A DNA stretch of 64,000 nt from positions 62,001 through 126,000 of the forward strand of contig NZ_JANFQP010000003.1 in NCBI RefSeq assembly GCF_024436175.1, in the 5' to 3' direction. Within the stretch, counting starts at the first letter, position 1. The number at the start of each line of letters is the position of its first letter. Source of the DNA: Kaistella montana (GTDB lineage: Bacteria; Bacteroidota; Bacteroidia; Flavobacteriales; Weeksellaceae). Below the pieces are notes generated by a model. That model ran no database searches. It was not told the DNA's origin and worked only from the letters and a program-made list of their open reading frames with translations. The position numbers and the translations under genes are program-made. Shown here in pieces: positions 1 through 7,761 of the stretch.

Positions 1-773
1 CTCATTTAGACGGAAAACTTCAAATCGCTTATCTGAACGACGAGAAAACTTTCAACAGCTTAAATAAAACCTTACTTTCTGAACTTCGAACTTTTGTTCA
101 TAATGGAAGTCGTGATGAAAAAGTGCGTTGTCTTGCGATTTCCGGACGCGGAAAAGCGTTTTGTTCCGGACAAAATTTGAAAGATGCGATGTCTTTCAAC
201 GACTCTGATGAAGATAGAATCATTCAGCGCATTGTGATCGATTATTACAATCCTTTGGTAAAGGAAATTGCAAATGCTAAAAAACCCGTTATTTCTTTGG
301 TAAACGGAGCTGCAGTTGGGGCCGGAGCAATGTTAGCGTTGATTTGTGATATTTCTTTGGCTACCGAATCTTCCTATTTTTCTCAAGCTTTTGTCAACAT
401 TGGTTTAATTCCAGATACAGGCGGAACGTATTGGTTACCAAAACTTTTAGGAAGACAACAGGCAAATTATTTAGCATTTACCGGAAAAAAAATATCGGCT
501 GTTGAAGCGAAAAATTTAGGATTAATTGCCGATGTTTTTGAAGATGAAAATTTCATGGAAAATGCAATGGCCGTATTAACTCAAATCTCCAATTTACCGA
601 CAAAAGCGATTGCTTTAACGAAAAAAGCTTTCAACGAATCGTATGAAAATTCCCTCAGCGAACAACTTGATATCGAAGGAATCCTGCAACAGGAAGCTGC
701 TGAATCAGAAGATTTCATGGAAGGTGTTTCTGCATTTTTGGAGAAAAGGAAACCAAACTACAAGGGGAAATAA
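1..773 (+). CDS. paaG: PaaG-like enoyl-CoA hydratase/isomerase, 5' truncated by window edge
   Basis: Crotonase-fold protein, probably the ring-1,2-epoxyphenylacetyl-CoA isomerase of aerobic phenylacetate degradation. The reading frame is open from base 3, and the residues before the first in-window start-like codon (GTG at 123) already match the N-terminal crotonase strand (LDGKLQIAYLND), so the true start lies upstream. Visible family marks are the first oxyanion segment (GKAFCSGQNL), the second (NGAAVGAGAMLAL), and GLIPDTGG, where the Asp is typical of PaaG rather than of Glu-type hydratases. The C-terminal helix ends in KRKPNYKGK. It is followed on the same strand by paaH and paaI, which supports the pathway call. 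More paa genes upstream of the window are expected but not seen. Confidence 0.8.
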   Translation, partial: HLDGKLQIAYLNDEKTFNSLNKTLLSELRTFVHNGSRDEKVRCLAISGRGKAFCSGQNLKDAMSFNDSDEDRIIQRIVIDYYNPLVKEIANAKKPVISLVNGAAVGAGAMLALICDISLATESSYFSQAFVNIGLIPDTGGTYWLPKLLGRQQANYLAFTGKKISAVEAKNLGLIADVFEDENFMENAMAVLTQISNLPTKAIALTKKAFNESYENSLSEQLDIEGILQQEAAESEDFMEGVSAFLEKRKPNYKGK

Positions 774-781
774 TTTAAATA

Positions 782-862
782 TAACAATTTACCAATGTAA
801 CAATCTACCAATCTTGCGTTTTGATTGTTACATTGGTAAATTTTCACATTTTTACATTTATG
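782..862. repeat. 8-bp-period inverted array between paaG and paaH
   Basis: Four octamers run head to tail from 782: TAACAATT, then TACCAATG at 790, TAACAATC at 798 and TACCAATC at 806. After a 9-nt centre the reverse complements follow in the same 8-bp steps: GATTGTTA at 823, CATTGGTA at 831, then drifting AATTTTCA, CATTTTTA and CATTTATG. Bases 786-805 and 823-842 form a perfect 20-bp inverted repeat. The array runs up to the paaH start codon. There is no U-run after the stem, so it does not look like a terminator. Confidence 0.8.
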
Positions 863-1990
863 AAAATTGGAATTATCGGTTCCGGAACCATGGGAATTGG
901 AATTGCGCAGGTTGCCGCAACTTCTGGCTGTGAGGTTTTTTTGTATGATGCAAATTCTGCTCAAACAGAAAAATCATTAACAAACCTTAAAAAAATCCTG
1001 GACAGATTGGTTGAAAAACAAAAAATATCGTCAGAAAAAAGCGAAGAAATTTTCAACAAAATAAAACCATGTACTGAACTTTCAGATTTTAAAAACTGTG
1101 ATTTGGTCATTGAAGCCATCATTGAAAATAAAGAAATCAAAACCAAGGTTTTTCAAAATTTAGAAGAAATTGTTTCGGAAAACTGCGTGATTTCGAGCAA
1201 TACTTCATCGATTTCGATCACTTCCCTATCTTCAGAATTAAAAAATCCGGAACGTTTTATCGGAATTCATTTTTTCAATCCGGCACCGCTGATGCCTTTA
1301 GTGGAAATCATTCCCGGACTTTTAACGGAGAAAAATTTAGCCAGAAAAATGTATTCTTTAATGGAAAGTTGGGGCAAAACTCCGGTAATTGCTAAAGATG
1401 TTCCCGGATTTATCGTGAACCGAATTGCGCGTCCGTTTTATGGAGAAGCTTTAAGAATTGTCGAAGAAAATATCGCAACTCCCGAACAAATCGATGATGC
1501 GATGCGAACATTGGGAAATTTCAAAATGGGACCTTTTGAATTGATGGACTTAATTGGAATTGATGTGAATTTTGCGGTAACAAAAACTGTATATGAGGAT
1601 TATTTTTACGATCCAAAATACAAACCAAGTTTGCTGCAGCAAAGAATGAGCGAGGCGAAATTACTCGGCAGAAAAACCGGAAAAGGTTTCTACGATTATG
1701 CAGAAAACGCTCAAAATCCTGCCGCAGAAAAGAATGAAGAGTTGTATCAGCAAATTTTTATGAGAATCATTTCAATGCTTATCAATGAAGCTGTAGAAGC
1801 AAAACGCCTGAAAATTGCCAGCGATGAAGATTTGGAATTGGCAATGCAAAAAGGGGTGAATTACCCGCAAGGTTTGCTGGCGTGGGGAAGAGAAATTGGA
1901 TACCGAAAAATTTCTGAGACGCTTCAAAACTTATACGAAGAATATCAGGAAGAAAGGTATCGACAAAGCCCGTTGCTGCGCAAAATGTAA
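860..1990 (+). CDS. paaH: 3-hydroxyacyl-CoA dehydrogenase (PaaH type)
   Basis: NAD-dependent 3-hydroxyacyl-CoA dehydrogenase, probably oxidising 3-hydroxyadipyl-CoA in phenylacetate breakdown. The 376-residue protein begins with a Rossmann fold (MKIGIIGSGTMGIGIAQ), carries the catalytic His in GIHFFNPAPLMP, and has the 3HCDH C-terminal domain (PGFIVNRIARPFYGEAL) followed by a second, shorter 3HCDH-like helical repeat. I start it at the ATG at 860; the upstream in-frame start-like codon at 821 lies inside the inverted repeat array and would add residues before the Rossmann strand. It is shorter than the roughly 475-residue E. coli PaaH. A 3-hydroxybutyryl-CoA dehydrogenase role is the main alternative; the neighbours favour paa. 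Confidence 0.8.
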   Translation: MKIGIIGSGTMGIGIAQVAATSGCEVFLYDANSAQTEKSLTNLKKILDRLVEKQKISSEKSEEIFNKIKPCTELSDFKNCDLVIEAIIENKEIKTKVFQNLEEIVSENCVISSNTSSISITSLSSELKNPERFIGIHFFNPAPLMPLVEIIPGLLTEKNLARKMYSLMESWGKTPVIAKDVPGFIVNRIARPFYGEALRIVEENIATPEQIDDAMRTLGNFKMGPFELMDLIGIDVNFAVTKTVYEDYFYDPKYKPSLLQQRMSEAKLLGRKTGKGFYDYAENAQNPAAEKNEELYQQIFMRIISMLINEAVEAKRLKIASDEDLELAMQKGVNYPQGLLAWGREIGYRKISETLQNLYEEYQEERYRQSPLLRKM

Positions 1991-2103
1991 CAATGTAAAA
2001 GTGTAACAATGTGGAAAATGTAACAATAAGAAAATGGGCAATTTAAGATTGAATATTCGCATTACGAAATAGATAAATTGATACACTGTTAAATTGGTAA
2101 ATT
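1988..2103. repeat. 8-bp-period inverted array between paaH and paaI
   Basis: The paaH stop codon is the first three bases of the octamer TAACAATG at 1988. Related octamers follow at 1996, 2004 and, after one 9-bp unit, at 2021. The opposite arm comes about 55 bp later as CACTGTTA at 2084 and AATTGGTA at 2092, close reverse complements of the TAACAATN and TACCAATN units, and ends at the paaI ATG (2104). It belongs to the same family as the array before paaH but has a longer, less regular centre. Confidence 0.65.
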
Positions 2104-2517
2104 ATGACTCCACACGAACTCGCGCAATACATGCTCAATCAGGATGCATTCTCCAAGTGGATGGGAATAAAACTGATTGAGGTACGCGAAAAATATTGCT
2201 TAATAGAAATGCCGGTAAAACAGGAAATGATCAACGGACTGAAAACCGTTCACGGCGGTATTACTTTTTCCTTCGCCGATTCCGCACTGGCTTTTTCAAG
2301 CAACAATACCAACGAAGCGTCGGTCGCATTGAATTGCACCATAAATTTCACCAAAGCCGTGAAAATGGGCGATATTTTGAGAGCAGAAAGTGTTCTAATT
2401 TCCGACACACGTAAAACCGGAATTTACGACATCAAAATCACCAACCAAAAACAGGAATTGGTCGCCGCTTTTCGCGGAACGGTGTATAAAATTGATAAAA
2501 AAGTGACGGATTTATAA
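2104..2517 (+). CDS. paaI: Hotdog-fold thioesterase PaaI
   Basis: Acyl-CoA thioesterase of 137 residues, the usual PaaI length. PaaI enzymes hydrolyse hydroxyphenylacetyl-CoA and related thioesters and are thought to rescue CoA trapped in dead-end intermediates of the phenylacetate pathway. The sequence shows the PaaI/4HBT signature VHGGITFSFADSALAF, with the conserved Asp in the central helix, then the second half of the hotdog sheet (CTINFTKAVKMGDILRAES). The ATG follows directly on the octamer array. It is the last gene of the paa run; a hairpin terminator lies about 90 bp downstream. Confidence 0.85.
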   Translation: MTPHELAQYMLNQDAFSKWMGIKLIEVREKYCLIEMPVKQEMINGLKTVHGGITFSFADSALAFSSNNTNEASVALNCTINFTKAVKMGDILRAESVLISDTRKTGIYDIKITNQKQELVAAFRGTVYKIDKKVTDL

Positions 2518-2604
2518 TGATAAATATTTTAAATCATTAAACTCAGAGAACTCTTCGGGAAAACTAAAACACTCGCAAATTCAGCTGATAAAGCGAATTT
2601 CTCC

Positions 2605-2635
2605 AACTTCAAAAAACAATTTTGAAGTTTTTTTT
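2605..2635 (+). terminator. Terminator after paaI
   Basis: A 10-bp stem (2605-2614 with 2620-2629) and a 5-nt loop are followed by a run of T to 2635. It closes the paaGHI transcript before the sigma-factor operon. Confidence 0.75.
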
Positions 2636-2642
2636 ATCTTGA

Positions 2643-2672
2643 TGTAACATATTTCCGAACTTCGTTGTCTTA
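2643..2672 (+). promoter_or_regulatory. Possible ECF-type promoter of the sigma-factor operon
   Basis: TGTAACA at 2643 and TTGTCTTA at 2665 are spaced like the -35 and -10 elements of ECF sigma promoters, 16-45 bp before the sigma gene. ECF genes often drive themselves. I read this by eye; no second copy of the pair was found in the window. Confidence 0.4.
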
Positions 2673-2687
2673 CCTATAAACTAAACT

Positions 2688-3197
2688 ATGACTCACGCAA
2701 TCTTTAAAGAAACGGTATTCTGTCTCAAGGATGAGATGTATCGTTTTGCAAAAAGATTTGTGATGAGCAGTGACGAAGCCGAAGACATTGTACAGGATTT
2801 AATGATAAAATTCTGGCAAAAAAAAGAAGAATTGGCCACATTTGGAAACCTGAAATCATACGCGATGAAATCGGTGAAAAATGAATGTCTGAACCGGCTA
2901 AAGCATCACGACGTGAAAATGGGTTTTGCAGATTTTCAATTTCACCGTAGCGAGCTTTACCAAATCGAAACCAACAATTTGAAAGAACACATTCTGAATT
3001 TCATCAGGCAACTGCCAGAGAAACAAAAAACCGTGATTCACCTGAAAGATGTTGAAGAATATGAAATCTCGGAAATAGCAAAAATGTTGGAAATGGAAGA
3101 AAACGCAGTAAGAATAAATTTAATGCGTGCCCGACAAAAAATTAAAGAACAAATCACCAAATTGATGAATTATGAAAACCGACAAATCACAGGATAA
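2688..3197 (+). CDS. ECF-family RNA polymerase sigma-70 factor
   Basis: Extracytoplasmic-function sigma factor of 169 residues. Region 2 is at about residues 10-70 (DEAEDIVQDLMIKFWQKK for core binding, then LKSYAMKSVKNECLNRLK for -10 recognition) and region 4 at about 105-160 (LPEKQKTVIHLKDVEEYE, then an EISEIAKMLEM helix-turn-helix). Its last 26 bp overlap the next gene, so the two are probably translationally coupled, as is common for sigma/anti-sigma pairs. The downstream genes encode exported proteins, suggesting a cell-envelope regulon. The signal sensed cannot be read from the sequence. Confidence 0.9.
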   Translation: MTHAIFKETVFCLKDEMYRFAKRFVMSSDEAEDIVQDLMIKFWQKKEELATFGNLKSYAMKSVKNECLNRLKHHDVKMGFADFQFHRSELYQIETNNLKEHILNFIRQLPEKQKTVIHLKDVEEYEISEIAKMLEMEENAVRINLMRARQKIKEQITKLMNYENRQITG

Positions 3198-3840
3198 ATA
3201 CAACGAAATCTTCCGAGAGCTCAGGGACGAAAAGATGAACTGGGATTTCGAAGATTTCTTGGCGGAAGCTGAAAAAACAGAAAATCCTATCACTGAGATT
3301 TCCGAAAAGAAAAGCGCGTCTTTCCCGAAATTTTATTGGATGGCGGCAAGTGTTGTATTGCTTGTTTCCATGGGAGTTTTCTATAATGTTTCCAACAAGA
3401 ATAAGATGGACGAGCAAAGTGAATTGGTGAAAAATGAAATCTTAAAACAACAAAACGATTTCCGAAAAAGCAACGAAATTGTTGCGGTAAATAACACCAA
3501 CGATTCTTTGAAAAGCGTTTCGGATAGTTTGCTTACCGACTCAGTATCAGTAAGCGATAGCGAAGATGTGATTGAAAAAATTCTCCCAAAAAGAGGCAGA
3601 ATAAAAAGACAAACGCTGCCGCAGTTTGTCAGCAATTCCGCACCTGAAAAATCTGCAACAAAAAAAATTGACCAAAAACCCGATTACGAATCCAACTACG
3701 TGATTATCAACGGGCAAAAAATAGAAAACGAACAAGAAGCCATCGATTTAACGAAATATTCGTTCCGAATTCTTTCTGAAAACGTTTCTAAAACAGTAGC
3801 TTCAACCGAAGCAATGAACAACTTTAACAATGATTACTAA
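3172..3840 (+). CDS. Single-pass membrane protein, candidate anti-sigma factor
   Basis: A 222-residue protein with an acidic, Trp-containing cytoplasmic N-terminus (about residues 1-50), one transmembrane helix at about 54-73 (FYWMAASVVLLVSMGVFY) and a Ser/Asp/Lys-rich outer part ending in a small conserved-looking block (YVIINGQKIENEQEAIDL). The topology and the 26-bp overlap with the ECF sigma gene suggest a membrane anti-sigma factor. I see no zinc-type anti-sigma motif (HxxxCxxC) and no FecR domain, so the role is inferred from position alone. Confidence 0.6.
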   Translation: MKTDKSQDKYNEIFRELRDEKMNWDFEDFLAEAEKTENPITEISEKKSASFPKFYWMAASVVLLVSMGVFYNVSNKNKMDEQSELVKNEILKQQNDFRKSNEIVAVNNTNDSLKSVSDSLLTDSVSVSDSEDVIEKILPKRGRIKRQTLPQFVSNSAPEKSATKKIDQKPDYESNYVIINGQKIENEQEAIDLTKYSFRILSENVSKTVASTEAMNNFNNDY

Positions 3841-3851
3841 AATTTAAAATC

Positions 3852-5105
3852 ATGAAAAATTTACTCCTAATATTCGCCCTTACTTTTTCGCATTTCTTTC
3901 AAATAAATGCCCAAAAAGATAAATTAGACCAGCTTTTTGATAAATACCAAGAATCCGAAGGTGTTACTTCAATCAAAATCGCAAAACCAATGTTCAACAT
4001 GCTCAATAAGCTGGATATCAACGATTCTGAATTGGATCAAATTAAACCCTTACTCAATAAAATCAACGGTTTGCGAATCCTTATCGTAGAAAAACCGAAT
4101 GTGCCAACAAATCCTGGAACTCAAGACAAACTTCTTCTCAGCAATTTTCAAAACCTTCAATCCGAAATTACAAGTTCCATTAAAAACATGAAATACGAGG
4201 AATTGATGACCGTGAACAGCAAAGACAACAAGATTAAATTCCTTTCTTCGGATGCAACCAACGGAATTTTAGACAATTTGCTTTTGAACATCAGCTCCGG
4301 AGGAAATACCGTTTTGATGATGCTCGATGGGAAAATTTCCATGGACGATGTGAATAATTTGGTGAATGAAGCACAAACCTTTTCCTCTACAAACAGCAAC
4401 AGCTCCTCGACCTCTATTTCCGATAAAGAAGTACGAAAAGTAAATCAATTCAGCGGTATACAGGTATCTTCGGGGATTAATGTAAGTTTCACCCAAGATG
4501 TTACACAAAAAATTATAGTAGATTCCGACCGACCAGAATTAATCAAAACCGAACTGGTGGGCGACATTTTAAAAATATATGTAGACAACAGCAAAGAGCG
4601 AAATCTTAAATTCAAAAAAATAAATGTATCGATTTCGGCTCCGGAACTCAGCAAAATAGCAGTCAATTCGGGAGCGAGTTTTTCTACGCTTAACACCATA
4701 AAAAGCCCATATTTCCAAATTGCAACAACTTCAGGTGCTAATCTGAAAGCCGACTTGGACACAAAAGGAAAAATCGAACTTGCCACGGCTTCCGGGTCTA
4801 CAATTCACCTGAATGCGATCGCAAACGAACTAGAAATGAGTGCATCAAGCGGCTCTTCAACAACATTAAACGGAATAATTAATGATGTCAACATGGCGGT
4901 TTCCTCCGCGGCAAATGTGAATGCACAAGATCTTTTAACAAAAAAATCGACGATTAGCGCATCCTCCGCAGCGGATGTAAAAGTGAACGTCACTGAAGAA
5001 TTAAAAGTGATTGGAACTTCAGGAGCAACTGTAAGATACCGTGCCAACTCCACCGTGAATCGCAACGCGTCACTTTCCGGAAGAGCTTCTATGAAACCAT
5101 TATAA
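3852..5105 (+). CDS. Exported DUF4252 + GIN (DUF2807) domain protein
   Basis: A 417-residue exported protein. A signal peptide (residues 1-20, ending INAQ) is followed by a DUF4252 domain at about 24-170 and, after a Ser-rich linker, a GIN/DUF2807 auto-transporter-adhesin-like domain at about 190-400, predicted to form a right-handed beta helix with short repeats (for example SASSGSST and SAASGAT-like turns). DUF4252 has no settled function; GIN domains are common in Bacteroidota envelope proteins. It sits 11 bp after the candidate anti-sigma gene and 9 bp before a second DUF4252 gene, so it is probably a target as well as a member of this regulon. Confidence 0.75.
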   Translation: MKNLLLIFALTFSHFFQINAQKDKLDQLFDKYQESEGVTSIKIAKPMFNMLNKLDINDSELDQIKPLLNKINGLRILIVEKPNVPTNPGTQDKLLLSNFQNLQSEITSSIKNMKYEELMTVNSKDNKIKFLSSDATNGILDNLLLNISSGGNTVLMMLDGKISMDDVNNLVNEAQTFSSTNSNSSSTSISDKEVRKVNQFSGIQVSSGINVSFTQDVTQKIIVDSDRPELIKTELVGDILKIYVDNSKERNLKFKKINVSISAPELSKIAVNSGASFSTLNTIKSPYFQIATTSGANLKADLDTKGKIELATASGSTIHLNAIANELEMSASSGSSTTLNGIINDVNMAVSSAANVNAQDLLTKKSTISASSAADVKVNVTEELKVIGTSGATVRYRANSTVNRNASLSGRASMKPL

Positions 5106-5114
5106 AAATTCATC

Positions 5115-5639
5115 ATGAAAAAAAAAATCTCTATTATTTTATTGGTACTCGCAGTATTCAGTTTGCAATCGTGCATGGTTTCGAACTCGCCAAAAATGGG
5201 CTTCTTTGATAATCCTTACTACGATTATGGCGGCGCAAAATTCACAAGCATCAATGTTCCGATGTTTCTCGCAAAACCAATCGTGAAGAAAGCTTTGAGA
5301 GAAGACGGCGAAAGCGAAGAACTCATCAACCTCATCAAAAAAGTTTCGGATGTGAAGGTGATGACGGTAGAAAATGGCAATAAAGAAATGTTGGGCGATT
5401 TCGCGAAATATCTCACTTCCAACAATTTTGAGGAATGGATGACGGTAAAAAAAGCCGATGAAACCATCAATTTCCAAGCGAAACAAACCGGCGATGTGAT
5501 TAAAAAACTAATGGTCACCGTGCATTCCGGGAAAGAATTGGTTTTTGTGGATGTGACAGGAAAATTCACCGCCGATGATGTATCGAGAATCATTAATTAT
5601 TCAGAAAAAAACGATGTGAAAAAATTGACTTCGAAATAA
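5115..5639 (+). CDS. DUF4252 lipoprotein
   Basis: A 174-residue lipoprotein with signal peptide and lipobox (VFSLQSC, Cys at about residue 20), followed by a DUF4252 domain: a basic region (PIVKKALREDGESEELINLIKKVSDVKV) and a C-terminal strand pair with GKFTADDVSRII, which parallels GKISMDDVNNLV in the neighbouring protein. It is a stand-alone paralogue of the N-terminal half of the preceding gene. It closes the operon and is followed at once by a strong terminator. Function unknown; outer-membrane anchoring is likely. Confidence 0.75.
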   Translation: MKKKISIILLVLAVFSLQSCMVSNSPKMGFFDNPYYDYGGAKFTSINVPMFLAKPIVKKALREDGESEELINLIKKVSDVKVMTVENGNKEMLGDFAKYLTSNNFEEWMTVKKADETINFQAKQTGDVIKKLMVTVHSGKELVFVDVTGKFTADDVSRIINYSEKNDVKKLTSK

Positions 5640-5645
5640 AAAAAT

Positions 5646-5675
5646 AACCGCAGCTTTTTCTGCGGTTGTTTTTTT
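5646..5675 (+). terminator. Terminator of the ECF sigma operon
   Basis: An 8-bp GC-rich stem (5646-5653 with 5660-5667) and a T-rich tail, 7 bp after the DUF4252 stop codon. Confidence 0.9.
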
Positions 5676-5743
5676 CAAAAGCAATTATAACATTAATTTT
5701 CCTTAATAGAAAACCCCTATTTCCATTTTCCAAAAAAAAAACA

Positions 5744-5751
5744 TAATTTTG
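5744..5751 (+). promoter_or_regulatory. -7 box of guaB
   Basis: TAATTTTG matches the Bacteroidota housekeeping -7 consensus TAnnTTTG, 13 bp before the guaB ATG. This implies a very short leader. No clear -33 TTTG is seen. Confidence 0.55.
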
Positions 5752-5764
5752 CAAGAAAGTAAAG

Positions 5765-7225
5765 ATGTCTATTCACAACAAAATCGTAGAAACGGCCATC
5801 ACTTTCGATGACGTTCTACTTATCCCTTCTTACTCAGAAGTTCTGCCTAATCAGGTTTCCCTCAAATCAAGACTTTCCGATAAAATCACGCTCAATGCGC
5901 CCATCGTTTCCGCTGCAATGGATACGGTTACCGAGGCCGAAATGGCGATTGCAATGGCAAGAATTGGAGGAATTGGTTTCATCCACAAAAATATGCCAAT
6001 TGACGAACAAGCCGCGCAAGTTTATCGCGTGAAACGTTCTGAAAATGGAATGATTACCGATCCTGTGACTTTATCAAAAGACCACACTTTAGCTCAGGCT
6101 AAAGAAATGATGACCAATTTCAAAATCTCCGGACTTCCCGTGGTTGATGCGGAGAATAAACTCATCGGAATCATCACCAACCGAGATGTGAAATACCAAG
6201 AAAACCTCGATGCAAAGGTAGAAGAACTGATGACCAAAGACCACCTCATCACTTCCGATAAAGAAACCAATCTCGAACAGGCAAAAGCTATTCTTCTTCA
6301 AAATCGCGTGGAAAAACTTCCAATCGTTGATAAAGATTTCAAATTGGTTGGTTTAATTACCATTAAAGACATTGACAATCAATTGGAATACCCGAATGCC
6401 AATAAAGACAAAAACGGCCGACTCATCGTTGGAGCAGGCGTTGGAGTTGGCGAAGATACAATGGATCGCGTAGCTGCATTGGTAAAAGCTGGTGTCGACA
6501 TTATCGCGGTAGATTCTGCTCACGGTCATTCGAAAGGCGTTTTAGATAAAATCAAAGAAATTCGTACCGGTTTCCCAGATTTGGATATTGTTGGTGGAAA
6601 TATTGTAACTGCTGAAGCTGCAAAAGACCTCATCGAAGTAGGTGCAAATGTGTTGAAAGTAGGTGTTGGTCCGGGTTCTATCTGTACCACAAGAGTTGTT
6701 GCCGGAGTTGGTGTTCCTCAACTTTCCGCAATTTATAATGTTTTTGAATACGCAAAAACTAAAAATGTAGCTGTAATTGCTGATGGTGGAATCAAACTTT
6801 CCGGAGATATCGTGAAAGCTTTGGCTTCCGGAGCAAATGCGGTAATGCTTGGTTCGCTACTTGCCGGAACTGATGAAGCTCCAGGTGAGGAAATTATTTT
6901 CCAAGGAAGAAAATTCAAAGCATATCAAGGAATGGGTTCTCTCTCAGCGATGAGACGTGGCGGAAAAGAAAGATATTTCCAAAGTGAAGCGAAGAAATTT
7001 GTTCCGGAAGGTATCGAAGGTCGAGTTCCTCACAAAGGAAAATTAGAAGAAGTTGTTTTCCAATTAACAGGCGGAATTCGCGCTGGAATGGGTTATTGCG
7101 GAACCAAAGACATAGAAACCTTGCAAAAAGACGGCAAAATGGTGATGATCACCGGAAGCGGATTGAAAGAATCGCATCCACATGATGTAATTATTACTCA
7201 GGAAGCGCCGAATTATTCTTTATAA
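5765..7225 (+). CDS. guaB: Inosine-5'-monophosphate dehydrogenase
   Basis: Catalyses the NAD-dependent oxidation of IMP to XMP, the committed step of GMP synthesis. The 486-residue length is normal. The TIM-barrel core ([16 protein letters not shown]) is interrupted at about residues 95-210 by two CBS domains. The catalytic loop is GPGSICTTR with Cys307, followed by the IMP-binding [13 protein letters not shown] region, the flap (about residues 400-420) and the C-terminal [11 protein letters not shown]. It is a single-gene unit with its own -7 box and terminator. Confidence 0.97.
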   Translation: MSIHNKIVETAITFDDVLLIPSYSEVLPNQVSLKSRLSDKITLNAPIVSAAMDTVTEAEMAIAMARIGGIGFIHKNMPIDEQAAQVYRVKRSENGMITDPVTLSKDHTLAQAKEMMTNFKISGLPVVDAENKLIGIITNRDVKYQENLDAKVEELMTKDHLITSDKETNLEQAKAILLQNRVEKLPIVDKDFKLVGLITIKDIDNQLEYPNANKDKNGRLIVGAGVGVGEDTMDRVAALVKAGVDIIAVDSAHGHSKGVLDKIKEIRTGFPDLDIVGGNIVTAEAAKDLIEVGANVLKVGVGPGSICTTRVVAGVGVPQLSAIYNVFEYAKTKNVAVIADGGIKLSGDIVKALASGANAVMLGSLLAGTDEAPGEEIIFQGRKFKAYQGMGSLSAMRRGGKERYFQSEAKKFVPEGIEGRVPHKGKLEEVVFQLTGGIRAGMGYCGTKDIETLQKDGKMVMITGSGLKESHPHDVIITQEAPNYSL

Positions 7226-7239
7226 AATTTATTTTACTC

Positions 7240-7268
7240 AAGGGTTGCAAATTAGCAACCCTTTTTTT
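7240..7268 (+). terminator. Terminator after guaB
   Basis: A 9-bp stem (7240-7248 with 7255-7263) with a 6-nt loop and a T-run, 14 bp after the guaB stop. Confidence 0.9.
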
Positions 7269-7320
7269 GCGTTTTATTTTGGGTTTAATTTCTTAAATTT
7301 ACTCCAAAATCATCCGATAT

Positions 7321-7761
7321 ATGAGATCTTACTCCCTATTTTTGTTGCTTTTTCTTTTGGTTCAGTGTGATGTTTTCCCATCCACAATTCCAATTTATCA
7401 ACCTAGGACTTCTTCTGCTTCAGCAAATGAAAGCAAAGAGTTCGATGAACTGATGGAAAAAGATCAAATCAATAAAAAGAAGGTTACAGCAGAAGTCCTC
7501 ACCTATCTTCTCAATGATACCGAGTATGATGATCCGAAAACCGCAGCAGTAATCGAAAATAATTCGAATTGCAATATCATACTAAGGTTGGTAGAAATTC
7601 AGGGAAACCGCATTTACAATCTTCCAATTCCGAAAAACAGCAAAAATCAATTTATCATTTATAAAGGGAGTTACACCTTAAAATCCAACGTTTGTGATGC
7701 AAAATATTATTCCCAGAAATTAATCAGTACGCCACTGCTCTTGAAACTTTCGGGAAATTAA
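7321..7761 (+). CDS. Small lipoprotein, possibly DUF6759 family
   Basis: A 146-residue protein with a signal peptide whose lipobox is LLVQC (Cys at residue 16), then a Ser-rich linker, a charged helix (residues about 38-58) and a C-terminal domain with two Cys (NSNCNIILRL and KSNVCDAKYYS) that could pair. The block NNSNCNI...LPIPKNSKN...YKGSYTLKS resembles the DUF6759 proteins of Chryseobacterium relatives as I remember them; that name is tentative. Its last 4 bp overlap the 3' end of the convergent DUF4407 gene. Function unknown. Confidence 0.65.
   Translation: MRSYSLFLLLFLLVQCDVFPSTIPIYQPRTSSASANESKEFDELMEKDQINKKKVTAEVLTYLLNDTEYDDPKTAAVIENNSNCNIILRLVEIQGNRIYNLPIPKNSKNQFIIYKGSYTLKSNVCDAKYYSQKLISTPLLLKLSGN

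Noticed and set aside
786..842. 20-bp inverted repeat as a terminator
   Set aside because: It lies between genes that belong together, has no T-run after it and is explained better as part of the octamer array.
643..933. Open frames on both strands across the paaG-paaH junction
   Set aside because: They overlap the end of paaG and the inverted array; the peptides are repetitive translations of the octamers and match no family.
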